64,000 nt of DNA from Diabrotica undecimpunctata (GCF_040954645.1 NC_092804.1:90552316-90616315); one strand, 5' to 3'. Counted from the first letter of the stretch, positions 10,902 through 26,170 are shown. Program-made: numbers and translations. Notes: generated by a model not told the origin, from the sequence alone.

Positions 10902-10905
<4 letters not shown>
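9500..10905 (-). repeat. 5' LTR of Gag-protease element
   Basis: 1406 bp, near-identical to 5220-6613. Contains the extra 12 bp (GTCCAAATCCTT region near 9989) missing in the other LTR. It ends at 10905 against (TA)n. Confidence 0.85.

Positions 10906-10982
<77 letters not shown>
10906..10982. repeat. (TA)n microsatellite between two insertions
   Basis: Continuous TA repeat between the LTR end and the first coding base of the PLE. Confidence 0.9.
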
Positions 10983-14900
<3,918 letters not shown>

Positions 14901-15027
14901 AAAAGACACGTTTATGCTTTTATTTTTTTTTAAATCTATTCTATTTTCTTTCTAGAGTTCCGTCTTTTTTGAACGACCTGTGGTCTTTTTTTAATAGGGC
15001 ACTTGTCCAAGGCTATGACAAATACTT

Positions 15028-15123
15028 TGTCCTCTGCTATTCTAAATTAATATGACTGATTCATTATTTTCTCCAAACATTCTGTCCTCTGCTATTCTAC
15101 ATTAATATGACTGATTTATTTTC
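15028..15123. repeat. Short direct repeat, two copies
   Basis: Two copies of about 40 bp (near 15028-15070 and 15086-15123), both with TGTCCTCTGCTATTCTA then ATTAATATGACTGATT. The rest of 14900-15210 is AT-rich with nothing recognisable. Confidence 0.75.
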
Positions 15124-15218
15124 TCTTTCTTGCAGCTATTTTAATGTTTATCCTGTGTATCTTTTTCTTCTTTTTCTTCTTCTCCTTTTTTTTATATAGA
15201 CATGACTCTGTCTGTTTT

Positions 15219-16150
15219 TCAATGTGCCTCCAGTAAGTTGCCGTTCCATGGTTTTCGTGGTCTTCCTACTGATCGTCTTCCTATTGGGTAACCGTCTCTT
15301 GGCGTGTCTACTACTCTATTTGTTGTCATTCGGCTTATACGATCGTTCCATTCTACTCTTCTATTTCTTAACCAGTTCTTGATGTTCTTCACCTTGCATC
15401 TACATCGTATATCTGTACTTCTAGCTCTGTCCCATAGTGTCTTACCATCAATTTTTCTAAGTGTTTTTATCTCTGTTGTTTCTAACATCCTTTTTGTCCT
15501 TCTGTGTCAGGTCTTGTTTCTGCTGCGTATGTCATTATTGTAAATTTTGTAAATTCTGCCTTTGGTTTCTTTCCCGATATTTTTATTTCTTCATATTGTT
15601 TCATTTAGGCAGCCTGCGGCTCTGTTTGCTCTATTCAGTGGATCTTCCACTTAAGTTTCGAGCTTTCCGTAGCTAGATAATGTGATACCTAGATATTTAA
15701 ACTTCATCACTTGTTCTATTATCTGACCTTCCAGCTCCAATTAACATATTAGTAAACTTGCTGTTGTAACCATGCATTTTGTCTCTTTTGAGGAAATTAA
15801 CATGTTAAATTTTCTGGCGGTTATATGAAATTGGTGTAGCATACGTTGTAAATCATCTTTACTTTGAAATAATAGTATTGCGTCGTCTGCATAGCAGATT
15901 ATTTTAGTTTGTTTTTCTCCCATTTGGTATCCTCTTTTATTTCGTACTTTTTTATTATTTCATCCATAATCCGGTTGAACAATAGAGGACTCAGGAAATC
16001 TCCCTGTCTTATCCCATTACCAGTTTCAATAGGGTCGGTTAGTTCTTCTTTTACTTTTACTTTTATTGTGTTGTTTTGGTATATTTTATATTTTCGATTG
16101 TTTTCATTATTCAATGAAATTGACATTAATTTGATAGTTTCCATTTTATT
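15219..16150 (-). pseudogene. RTE-like LINE RT, 5'-truncated and broken
   Basis: Three minus-strand pieces of one RT. GNGIRQGDFLSPLLFN (16144-15899) is motif B with RQGD; IICYADDAILLFQSKDDLQRML (from about 15920) is motif C with an intact YADD; KNWLRNRRVEWNDRISRM and the basic GRRSVGRPRKPW stretch (15488-15219) are the C-terminal end. The RQGD-YADD-GRPRKRW order is that of RTE and related APE LINEs. Stops and frameshifts separate the pieces. Endonuclease and RT fingers are missing. It lies head to head with the next LINE. Confidence 0.8.
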
Positions 16151-16389
16151 AGTACTGATGGTATATAACTAGCATCTGTTGATACTATATATCAATTTGA
16201 ACATGTGGAAGTAAGAGCACTCTCTTGTTAGTAATTTTAGTGTAAATTATGACGAAACCAGAAATAACCCATAATATTATCCCACACCTCAAAGGTCTGC
16301 CTCGCTGTATCTGGGAGACGCAATAATTCGCTTTTGATAGATATAAACAACAACCCACTAAGACGAACACAACATAAATCAAAAAAATC

Positions 16390-19015
16390 CGTCAACCTGT
16401 CAATAGGGACATACAATATTAGATCGATGTCTACGGATGAATAAGTACATGAACTGGAAGAAGAATTAACAAACATAAAATGAGATATCATAGGCCTATC
16501 AGAAACTCGACGAAAAGAAGAAACCCGAATACAGCCTATGTCATACTTAAAATAAGAAGAACATTAATTAAAATTATCTAGGTATATTCCCCCACGACAG
16601 CTTATGATGACGAAGATATCAAACTATTTTATGAAGATATATCAAAGACTATGGAAGAACATAAAAATCGTCTTATACTAGTAATTGGAGATTTCAATGC
16701 CAAACTGGGTAGAAAACTAAACAATGAAGAAACTAAAATAGGAGATTTCGGCTATGGTCAGAGAAATGATAGAGGTGCTACTTTGATGAACTACCTAGAA
16801 GAAAAGCATCTATACGCAATGAACTCCTTTTACAAAAAGAAGCCCCAACGAAAGTGGACATGGGTCAGCCCTAATGGATCCACAAAAAATGAGATCGACT
16901 ACATACTGTCCACGGAACGATATATCATTAAAGATGTAACAGTTCTTAACAGATTCACAACAGGTAGCGATCACTGGATGGTCAGAGCAAAAATTAGTGT
17001 TGACGGTAACTATGAAATGAAAAGAAAAATAATTAAAAACTAGGATCTAGTAGATAGAAACAAACTAGGGCAATATAAAGAGATATACAAAGACCTATTA
17101 AAAGAACAACTTACTTAAAAATTAGACAGTGATGACAAAGATATAGATGAAATAGACAACATACTTACAGCAACGATGATTACATCAGGAAAAGAAATAG
17201 CAAAAAAGGATCTAAAAAAGAACAATTATATATCAACAGAAACAAAGAAGCTTATGGATAAAAGAAGGAAGCTATAGAATATGTAGAAATCAATAAAACA
17301 ATAAGCAGAATAATAAGAAAAAATAAAAGAAAAGAACAAGAAATAAAAATAGAAAAAGTAATACAAAACAACAAAAATATGAAATGCTTAAGACCGAAAT
17401 TAGGTAAGTGTGAAATAAACAAAAAAAAAAGATGAAAACGAACTAGAAACAAACGTTAAAGATGACATTATAAATATTATCCACCATTTCTACTCAGAAC
17501 TATATAAAACAAAAAAGGAACCACCAGAAACAATTAAAAACCAACTTAAGGCTAAAGTAAAAAATGTCAACTCAGAGCTACAGCCAGAAATAAGCAAATC
17601 AGAAATAAAGAAGGCATTGAAAGAAATGAAAAACAACAAATCGCCTGTAAAAGATGGAATAACTGCAGATATGCTGAAATATGGTGGAAAAGTGGTAATT
17701 AACACTCTACATTCCGTTTTTAACAAGATATTAAAAGAAAAAAGAATCCCAAATAACTGGAAGGAATCCGTAACCATTATCCTACACAAGAAAGGGGATA
17801 AAGCAGATATAAAAAACTACCGTCCTATAACACTCCTCAATGTAATGTATAAACTCCTAACAAAAATTTTAACCAATAGATTGACGACAAAATTCGATGG
17901 ATACCAGTCAAAAGAACAAGCTGGTTTTAGAAAGGGATTCAGCACAAGTGACCATTTACTAAGTATGAAAATACTTATAGAACGAGCAAATGAATAATGA
18001 AAAATGAATAAGAAAATGAATTGACCACAGATATACGGAACTAATAGCCAATATATATAAGGAAGCCAAAACAACAATTAAAGTATATGAATAAACAAAA
18101 TCAATACAAATAAATAGAGGCGTGAGACAGGGTGACACAATATCACCGAAACTTTTCAATCAGGCTCTGGAAGATATTTTTAAAAGATCAGAATGGGATG
18201 AAAAAGGTATAAAAATTGGTGGACAACGCTTGAATCATCTAATATACGCTGATGACATCGCATTGATAACAGATAAATGAGAATAATTATTTGAAATGAT
18301 GAAAGAACTGGACGTAGAAGCTGGAAAGATAGGCCTCAATATGAATTACAGCCAGACCAAAATTATAACAAATACAGATGAAAACATCACAATGAGGATC
18401 GGACAAGATGAAGTAGAACAAGTTCAGGATTATATATATCTGGGTCAAACTATAAAACGTAACAAAGAAAACCAAACAGCAGAGATAAAAAGACGAGTTA
18501 GACTGGCATAGGCGGCATTTGGCAAACTAAGCTACATTCTTAAAAACAAAAGATATCCACAGCATCTTAAGACCAAAGTATACAATCAATGCGTACTCCC
18601 TGTTCTAACTTATGGTTCCCAAACGTGGACATTTACAAAAGTAAACATGGACATAACCATAAAAACCCAAATAGCAATGGAAAGACAAATATTGCACATA
18701 AGACTAATGGATAAAAAGGGAAACGAGTGGATAAGAGAGAAAACAAAAGTGAGGGATGTTAGACAAGAAGTTGCAAAATTGAAATGGAGATTTGCCGGTC
18801 ACAATATAAGACAAAAAGAAGACCGATGAAACAAAATTCTTATAAGTTGGAGACCGTGGGAATATAAACGAAGCAGAGGAAGGCCCCAAATGAGATGGGC
18901 AGATGATATCAAGAAGCACGTGGGCTCTAGGTGGATGACTATACCGACAGACAGAGAAGAATGGAAAAGGATTGGGAAGGCCTATGTCCAAAGATGGACC
19001 GAAAAAGGCTAATTA
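16390..19015 (+). pseudogene. Nearly full-length RTE-like LINE, inactivated
   Basis: APE endonuclease plus RT in the usual order. The endonuclease starts near 16415 (TYNIRSMSTDE...VHELEEELTNIK, then IIGLSETRRKEET), continues with VIGDFNAKLGR (catalytic DFN), and ends with TKNEIDYIL and TGSDHWMVRA (SDH motif near 16970). RT has TIILHKKGDKADIKNYRPIT (17785-17830), EQAGFRKGFSTSDHL, RGVRQGDTISPKLFN (18118-18160), IYADDIALI (about 18242), IYLGQTIKR and NQCVLPVLTYGSQTWTF. A C-terminal GRPQMRWADDI follows, then a TAGATAGAGATAGATTA-like tail at about 19010-19030. Many stops (for example 17041-17043, 17995-17997, 18278-18280, 18509-18511) break it. 16150-16390 may hold its 5' UTR. Confidence 0.85.
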
Positions 19016-19030
19016 GATAGAGATAGATTA

Positions 19031-20178
19031 TTGTGATCTTAGTATTTCCGTTGATTGAATAGTATAGGGTATCCAATATTTTAATTAACGGTATGTCAAA
19101 ATTTTATTAATTTTTATATATATTTGCAAAATGAAGAAGAAAGTTCAGTACAGGCAGTTAAACAGCTGATCTGTCAATTTAGAAGTAAGAGCAAGTACCA
19201 ACTTGCTTAAAAGCATACCATACACAAAAGGGATAATAAAATGTACTGCACAAACTATAGCGATATAAGCTATATATAAGCTATATATCTATTAATTATT
19301 AGGATATACAGTATTTTTTCTAATACACCTGGAACGATTAAGTGAATAGGTGAACTATCAAATAGGAGACTATTAGTGTGGAATAAGAAAAACTAATAAA
19401 TCGTTGATCAATTATTCACTATTAGGCAGTTAGTGAGAAATGTTGGGAATACAAAAAAAACATTAAACTAGTTATTTATAGATTTTAAACAAACACTGAT
19501 ATAATCATAAGAATAAAACTATGAAATACCATGGCAGAACTAGGCTTACCTAATAAACTAATTTAACAAGGAGTAATCTACAAGTAAAGTATCTTACTGT
19601 CGACTTATTTTCAAATGTACTGCAAAGAGCTCTAAAAAATGTGAACGAATTATTAACAGCTGTTTTGAAAACTAAATATTATGAGACGAATTGGGGATAT
19701 TATATTACACAAACTAAACCGCTTGCATACAAAAAATATTAGGAAAATATGATACGACGGAAAAGACTAATGACTTTACAGCTAATTGCCACATAAGTAT
19801 CAATGTAACTATAGCTCGCAAAATGGGTTCAGTTACATTGCAACTTTTAAATTTTTCGTGATAAAATGAAGTGATTGATTGTTGTTTTGAAAAGGTAAGT
19901 TGTTTTTTATTTTTGTATTCCTGTCATCTGATATTGTAATATCAACAACATTTTTCATAATAGGTATATTCTGAAATGCGCTTTCTCTTACTGATAACGA
20001 ACAAAAGTTTTATTAACTTCTCGTTAATATAATTATGAAGGAATTTAGATTTTTATCTTGTTCTTACTATAGTGCTAAAGCACAAATGTAGTCATAGTCT
20101 ACCGGATTTTTTTCATAGTGGTCATAGTTTTTAATTGTAGTATAGCTTATGTGTTTATAATAACTAGCGCATAGAAAA
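19031..20178. other. AT-rich DNA without recognisable gene
   Basis: No convincing ORF. The part near 19740-19815 (ATACGAC...TTTACAGCTAATTGCCAC) is shared, inverted or direct, with 28140-28240 and 53260-53370, so it belongs to the family C repeat background. Confidence 0.5.
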
Positions 20179-20179
20179 T

Positions 20180-20357
20180 AATAAAATTTTTTACTCTGTG
20201 CTTTATGTTTATTATCCTTTATTGTATTGGAACATCTAGAAGTATAGCATACATTTTAAATAATAAAATAATTTAATAATAAAATTTTGTACCCTGTGCT
20301 TTATGTTTATTATCCTTTATTGTATTGGAACATCTAGAAGTATGGCATACATTTTAA
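20180..20357. repeat. 79-bp direct repeat, two copies
   Basis: Copies at about 20180-20258 and 20279-20357 share GTGCTTTATGTTTATTATCC and GGAACATCTAGAAGTAT with very few differences; 20 bp separate them. A recent local duplication. Confidence 0.85.
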
Positions 20358-20790
20358 TTACTGAACAAAAGAGAAAATACAAACACTTTTTGTGGTGTGC
20401 CACTTAACCATACACAAAATTGTACACAAATAGTCAAATGGTAGTAAAAGTTTCCGATATAGGCCGCCAGACGGCAGAGGCACCGCCGCGCTCGATGTCT
20501 ATACTATGAAATGTTTTTCATATAGTTTTCGAAACAGATTTTTTCAAAACATCAAACTACATCTTCTTTTTGCCTTTCTTTACTTAGGCTAACCGCTACT
20601 GTTTTTTTCTTCAGCGTTTCTTCTTAATCTACATTAATGTTATTATATTTACAATTCTTTCTGGAACGAGCTATAATTTTTCTCAAATAACCATTTTGTG
20701 TGGTTTAGTCGACTTAAGGTTTAGCATGCTTTGTCAGATGCTCTTTAAAGTCTCTTTTAATATTAATATCGTTTGAGAAATTTTTCCCAG
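20358..20790. other. Noncoding stretch with a GC-rich patch
   Basis: 20460-20505 (GGCCGCCAGACGGCAGAGG and following) is markedly GC-rich against an AT-rich background. No ORF or RNA fold was recognised. Confidence 0.4.
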
Positions 20791-20794
20791 ATAC

Positions 20795-20980
20795 TTATAT
20801 TTAGTTTGATTTTCAATCTTCTTTTAATGTTAGTTTAAATGGTCCAGTAGTGTGTTCGTAAAGTTCAGTTATAAGCAAAATTAGGTGTTGTTGTACACCT
20901 AATTCTTTTAGTATCAGTCATAAGTGTATCCAGTTGACTCTGTCGAACGCTTTACGATAATCTATAAAACAAATTCATAG
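20795..20980 (-). pseudogene. LINE RT fragment (motif A)
   Basis: The minus strand reads FIDYRKAFDRVNWIHL, the classic motif A of RTE/CR1-type LINE RTs (FIDFKKAFD). Downstream is LLITELYEHTTGPFKL, the next conserved block (LI..LY...). Only about 60 codons are recognisable. Confidence 0.75.
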
Positions 20981-21049
20981 TGGGATATTGAATTCCCTAG
21001 ACTTTTATACTTTTTTTGGACTATTATAATAAAGCTTTAAAATTAAATG

Positions 21050-21882
21050 TTTAGTGAAAATCTCTACGCGACTTTAACGCATTAAATATTTTAAATCAAA
21101 ATCGACATATCTATTGAAATTAGACAGTAAAAAAGTAAGTTATTAAAGATTGATTCATAAATTATTGTAGTTTAAATTGAACTACGCTATAAAACAAACA
21201 TTGCATGTCATAAACGGCAGTAATCCAAAAATTACAAAGATCTCCCTGTTGTTTGAGTTTTCTTTAATTATATTAATAGGGTAACAAGCATTATAATCCT
21301 ACCGAAGGGGCTTCTACTTTCATCTGTTACACGATTACTCTATCCGATCTACGTACATTTATGAACTAAATGTTTTAGTGACAATGCCTTTTAATAAAAA
21401 ATACTAATTAATAAAAATGGAAACTTAACTTTTCCACGTTTATAATAGACACTTTCTTATGTTTAAAAATATATAAAACAAGTAATATAAATTACCGCCT
21501 TGTTTATTAAAACTAAAAAGTAAAATAAAGTTATGTGTCGGTTAACAATTTATATTTAACTACATTAGCCAAATAATCCTGAAATTCCTCCATGACTAAA
21601 TTGATGGATATTTAAATAAATTTCAAGTTCCAAAATGTACCATCTGTAAAATTTGAAAATCTACTACTAATACAATTATTGGCAACATCTCAGGAGATTA
21701 GAAGTGTACGCGAAATGGTAAATACGGATCCCACAAATGGTTTATCCTGTTGTGGAGTCCACTTAATCCTACATGTTGGTCGGAGTCTACATAAAGCGCT
21801 ACTTAGATAATAATATACACGGTGTATATTCTACTGGAGTTAGTATAATACCGTTTTAGAACGGAGCTCAGATTAACCGCTA

Positions 21883-21886
<4 letters not shown>
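21050..21886. repeat. Family B repeat, copy 1
   Basis: Related to 45500-46138 (same strand) and to 46217-47400 and 60686-61900 (opposite strand). It ends at the (TA)n tract with ACGGAGCTCAGATTAACCGC. It carries inverted copies of the TTAAGTGGACTCC motif (for example GTGGAGTCCACTTAAT near 21753-21768). A short open frame of about 60 codons is shared by all B copies but shows no sign of selection (see rejected). Confidence 0.7.

Positions 21887-21977
<91 letters not shown>
21887..21977. repeat. (TA)n microsatellite
   Basis: TA repeat between family B and the PLE-type terminal segment. Confidence 0.9.
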
Positions 21978-21980
<3 letters not shown>

Positions 21981-22352
21981 GAAAAGGAGTACGACCGTCA
22001 ATCCAATATAAACTAAGGTACACTCGAAGAGTGGTGGGTTTTTCGGTCAAAGTGGAGAAATAAAAGACAAAGACGATGGCTACTTCATCTATTTATTGAA
22101 GACGTTTCGCTTTCTGCTCAGAAAGCATCATCAGTTCATCTAAAAAGAACAATATGAAACCAAACATCCATAGAGAAGTTATAACCAAAGTGTGTTACCT
22201 TACAAAGACATGTAGCAGTCAATGATGTAAAAAATATGAAAAAGCTTACAAAGCTGGACATTCAGAGTTAACGTTGTATATAACAATTAATTGAAACTAG
22301 GTAAAGTTTGCAATTTGACAAAATTAGCACAGCAAAAGAACATGTGATAAAA

Positions 22353-22356
<4 letters not shown>
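21978..22356. mobile_element. PLE-type terminal repeat segment in (TA)n
   Basis: Noncoding segment bounded by TA tracts. It contains GAAGACGTTTCGCTTTCTGC followed by CATCATCAG, a sequence type found at the termini (pLTRs) of Penelope-like elements. No coding part of a PLE is attached, so it is likely a terminal fragment. Confidence 0.5.
22096..22140 (-). ncRNA. Hammerhead-ribozyme-like core 1
   Basis: On the minus strand: CTGATGA (22134-22128), a 7-bp stem II GCTTTCT/AGAAAGC with GAGC loop, GAAA (22108-22105), a minimal stem III ACGT, then cleavage-site C, and TTCA pairing with TGAA for stem I. One extra base sits between CTGATGA and stem II, which is non-canonical. PLE termini are known to carry type I hammerhead motifs of this kind. 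Activity is unproven. Confidence 0.55.

Positions 22357-22399
<43 letters not shown>
22357..22399. repeat. (TA)n microsatellite
   Basis: TA repeat between the PLE-type segment and the 366-bp palindrome. Confidence 0.9.
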
Positions 22400-22402
<3 letters not shown>

Positions 22403-22494
22403 AAGAAATTTAATCTTTGCAGATTAGTTAAATAGTAAACTCTTAAATATTGGGGAAATCTGCAAGAAATACTCTAATGTGTATCAATTGTTTC

Positions 22495-22540
22495 GCCGAA
22501 CGTTTTCGCCAAAGAGAATTAATTTGGCTTCTTCAGGGCT
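22495..22540 (-). ncRNA. Hammerhead-ribozyme-like core 2 (left arm)
   Basis: Minus strand: GCC, CTGAAGA (22536-22530), stem II GCCAAA/TTTGGC, GAAA (22507-22504), short AACGTT stem III, cleavage C (22498), then GGC pairing with the leading GCC. All core positions fit except one extra A before stem II. Confidence 0.55.
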
Positions 22541-23114
22541 GAAAGAGAATAAATTATAATTAGCTACCATATATTATCTATTAAAACATTATTGATCTTA
22601 CCGTAACTTAGAATTGTAGAGTTCGTATATTAAAAAACTTTGCTAGTAACATAGTGGTGTTTTTTGTTACTATGTGCAAAAAAAGTTTTTTATAAGAATT
22701 GAAATGTATGGTAGCTTCGAACTTGACACGTAAAGGCTTACCCAAGGTTAATCGAAAAACCCAATGCAACTACATTTAAAAGGAGGTAATTCTTTGAAAC
22801 TTAACTGAAACTGAAATTTAACTATTTAAAATCAAAAATTTAGTTATTGCCGACATTTCAAAGAATTACCTCCTTTTAAATGTAGTTGCATTGGGTTTTT
22901 CGATTAACCTTGGGTAAGCCTTTACGTGTCAAGTTCGAAGCTACCATACATTTCAATTCTTATAAAAAACTTTTTTTGCACATAGTAACAAAAAACACCA
23001 CTATGTTACTAGCAAAGTTTTTTAATATACGAACTCTACAATTCTAAGTTACGGTAAGATCAATAATGTTTTAATAGATAATATATGGTAGCTAATTATA
23101 ATTTATTCTCTTTC

Positions 23115-23160
23115 AGCCCTGAAGAAGCCAAATTAATTCTCTTTGGCGAAAACGTTCGGC
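23115..23160 (+). ncRNA. Hammerhead-ribozyme-like core 2 (right arm)
   Basis: Mirror copy of the left-arm motif on the plus strand: CTGAAGA at 23119-23125, GAAA at 23148-23151, predicted cleavage C at 23157. The two copies would be transcribed from opposite strands. Confidence 0.55.
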
Positions 23161-23217
23161 GAAACAATTGATACACATTAGAGTATTTCTTGCAGATTTC
23201 CCCAATATTTAAGAGTT

Positions 23218-23220
<3 letters not shown>

Positions 23221-23279
<59 letters not shown>
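23221..23279. repeat. (TA)n microsatellite
   Basis: TA repeat between the palindrome and family A copy 2. Confidence 0.9.
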
Positions 23280-23281
<2 letters not shown>

Positions 23282-25990
23282 ACGGCATAAAGTGGACTCC
23301 GCCCATGTTAAAATTCAGGTTCAAGTGAGCTCCATGGTCAAGTGGCCACCGATATACGGAGCTCACTTGACCATTCCATAATATTGGCTCTGTCGATTCG
23401 TCAACATGTATAGTTTCATAATTTTTAAAAATTTTGTGGAACCCCTAAGTACCCCTGTATCATGAATGTATATCGCTTAGTTCACGTGTATATATTATAG
23501 GGGTCGTTCAGATCTTTTTCCGTGTATATTGGAACCATAAGTATATCGGTTTAAGTAAGCTCTGACAGTTTGGCAACTATGGGATTAAGCCGTTTATTTC
23601 CAGCGGATATTCTAAACGGTTAATATGGACTCCTTACTTTTGTTATCATTCATACGTATTACAGTATGTAACAGATATGTGTACTACCAAATACCTGTTT
23701 TTGGTAGGTACGTGCTTTTCTAAAAATAGATTTATAGATACAAAAGGATTTCATTACCAAGTTGGATGTGTTTTTTCATATGCGAAAATTATCTAATGTA
23801 TTTTGTTAACGTGAGTATGTCTTTATACGTTTTATTTGAGAATCCGGTTAATAAGAACTTCTTTTATTTCATCCATTGTTTCATGATATCTTATATACAG
23901 CTTTTTATTATTTTATTTCTTCTATTTTATTATTTTATTTTTTTATCTGTGTACTACATATAATTCTGGATAGAAGGTTATCTCAAAATAAATATTTAAG
24001 TGCTAAAATAGATATTTTTTGTTAAAATGGGTAGTAGTGCACAAAAAAGGGAAGACTGATTAATTTATCTAACACGAATTATACAACTTCACCAATATTA
24101 CATATTTCTGAATGTTTTATCTCCTATTTAGGGGTAATATGTAATCAATATAAGTGGAGTTAGTGTCAAATTTGCAATGATCTTTATAAGTAATAGCTTA
24201 CTGACTGTACTTTACATGTTTAGTTCACATAAATAAACCTTGTCCCTTCAGAAAAGAGCGATTCGAATGGTAAAGTTTACTAAGAAAGTGTAATAAGTCT
24301 CGTACCACCCCACATGCACACAAGTTAAAAGGTGTTTGCAGGCCAGAGTCCTCCTGGCAGATTTAAGAAAGATAACTACCATAAGGAAGTTCCTTTCGAG
24401 GGATCAGATGTCGAGGAGCAGCTTATTTTTGTTTGTATATCTTGCAGATTTGTTGATATAGCCATTTTTCCTTGATTTTAGTCATAAAATGGGCTGATAT
24501 TCGTGGAGTGGATGTTACGAATCTGGACTTTGTTTCTTTTGCTCTCTAGCTACTTATCTTCGGATATTAGGTGGATTGATAGCTACGATATTGTAGAGCT
24601 TATGTATGGATGTGAGTCTTAATATTTGCTGAATTTGGCTGACTAATTTATAACTAAATCTACGTGTTAAGTATGTGTTGGTGTCACTTATACTATAAAG
24701 GTATATTAGGCAGCAGAAGCATAGAGTTCAAGCGTCTACGTTTTAAGGGTGGAAGGATGTGCTTCACATTTTTAGCTGACAAGTTTGCAGAGAATATTAT
24801 TTTCTGGTTCTAGTTTGGCATTTGATTTTAAAAAAAGTACTGTGAATGACAAAGTGTGATAGAAACTATCTTCAAGCTATTTATAGCAAGTCCAGAGTTT
24901 AAGGATTTCATGACACTATTGGTTCAGGTATATATTCAGATTTGTGAAAGTGTCTCTGTTAGGGACATTGAAGGAGCACACCTGACTTTTTTCAGGGTTT
25001 GGCTTAAAATTGAGTTATAATCTATTTTTAGGTATGATTTAGATTTTTCTCCACTTCACCAACAAAAGTTTTTGGCTGTGCAACAATAGATAATGTATCG
25101 TCTACATAATAAAAGTCCTAGTATTTACTGGTATAAGTTGTGTAAATGTTATACAGAGTAGGTGCCATTACAGGACCCCAAAGAGACAGTTATTCTACGT
25201 TCTCCATCTGCTATTCTTACCATTGAGTGATACGAAAAATTTTCTGTTGTGTAGGCATACGCGGATAATACAAGTGAGTTTATTACCTCAGGGGATATTA
25301 CATAGATTTTGGAGAAATACCCTATAATTTAAGGTGTCGTAAGCGGCATTAAGATTAACAAATACCACTCCTCATACCTGATATTTTTCGTACTTCTCTT
25401 AGCTGTGTTGGGCAAGATTTAGTATTTGTGACGTATATGATTTAACCTGTCATATATAGCCACTTTTTTTTTAATTTGAGTTTTTCTTCTATTATTGATT
25501 TATATTAAGGATCATGTGCAGAAGTATTTTGTATAGCTGACAAAATAAATAGATATATTGGCCGATAGCTTTTGTGGTCGTTGGAGTGTTTGCCAGGTTT
25601 AAGCAAGGCAACAACTTTGTCTTTGCTTTGCTTGTCTAAAGACTTTGGATATTAGCCAATGTTGTATTTTTGGTTCAAATTTTAGAGTTAGTTTTGTTCT
25701 CAGATCCTCAGCCAGGAGCCGTAATATTGTTCATTATATACGTGGATAGCGGATCCAAGCTCAACATCGTTGAAAGGTTCTCTCTGCTGACTAGTTTAGT
25801 TTTCTTTCATTATAAGTTTTTCTTTGCTTCTTTGCCTGCATTTAATATGTAATTTTCAGCGATCAGCTTAATACCAAATACCATAGGATTGGCCATATAT
25901 GTGCTTCCTGCATTTTGTTAAGCGCATATGTAAAGTGGAGTGTCTTTATCTCTAGATATACTCTTAATATTTATACACATAATTAGAATA
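23280..25990. repeat. Family A repeat, copy 2
   Basis: Begins TCTACGGCATAAAGTGGACTC at the TA edge and follows copy 1 and, inverted, 57880-60620. It contains the outward motif at 23287-23301 and TTCAAGTGAGCTCC near 23320-23332. The only coding trace is the minus-strand RT below. Confidence 0.7.
25130..25690 (-). pseudogene. LINE RT fragment inside family A copy 2
   Basis: Minus-strand equivalent of the better preserved 58880-59215 copy: KPG (RT finger), a decayed YRPIS block, LNLAQH-like and GVVFVNLNA-like (motif A) segments, all broken by stops and frameshifts. The parent seems to be a jockey/I-type LINE with the 'TGVVFVDL.AAYDTV' motif. Confidence 0.6.
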
Positions 25991-25993
25991 GTT

Positions 25994-26170
25994 ATAGACG
26001 AAAAATATCCTGGCTTAAAAACCTAAGGGAATGGTTTGAAAGCAGTAGTGCAGAACTTTTTAGAGCGGCAGTCAACAGAGTCCGTATAGCCATGGTGATT
26101 TCCAACCTTCGATAGAAGATGGAACTTAAAGAAGAAGGTGGAAAAAAGCATAAACTATCTACGTAATAAA
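25994..26170 (+). pseudogene. LINE C-terminal tail
   Basis: Reads ISWLKNLREWFESSSAELFR, AAVNRVRIAMVISNLR and a stop, the end of a widespread arthropod LINE RT. The longer copy is 56695-57310 on the minus strand, and both are followed by the same AATCCCATTAACCTGTTAGT 3' end. It directly precedes the DUF7869 transposon. Confidence 0.75.

Larger units (their letters stand above)
5220..10905 (-). mobile_element. Ty3-like LTR retrotransposon encoding only Gag and protease
   Basis: Two long direct repeats, 5220-6613 and 9500-10905, flank an internal region of about 2.9 kb. In element orientation (minus strand) each LTR begins TGTTATGATATG and ends ATATCACA. The coding sense, primer-binding-like site and purine-rich site all agree with minus orientation. 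The internal region holds one long Gag-protease ORF but no RT, RNase H or integrase, so the element would need another element's pol. By eye the LTRs differ at roughly eight positions plus one 12-bp indel over 1.4 kb, so the insertion is recent. Flanks are (TA)n on both sides, so the TSD cannot be read. Confidence 0.85.
22434..23221. repeat. Perfect inverted repeat, 366-bp arms, 56-bp loop
   Basis: Left arm 22434-22799 and right arm 22856-23221 are reverse complements along their full equal length, with no mismatch seen by eye. The loop is 22800-22855. Both sides are (TA)n. Each arm holds a hammerhead-like core, so the structure looks like two PLE terminal segments joined tail to tail. It has no ORF. 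Arm identity implies recent formation or gene conversion. Confidence 0.85.
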
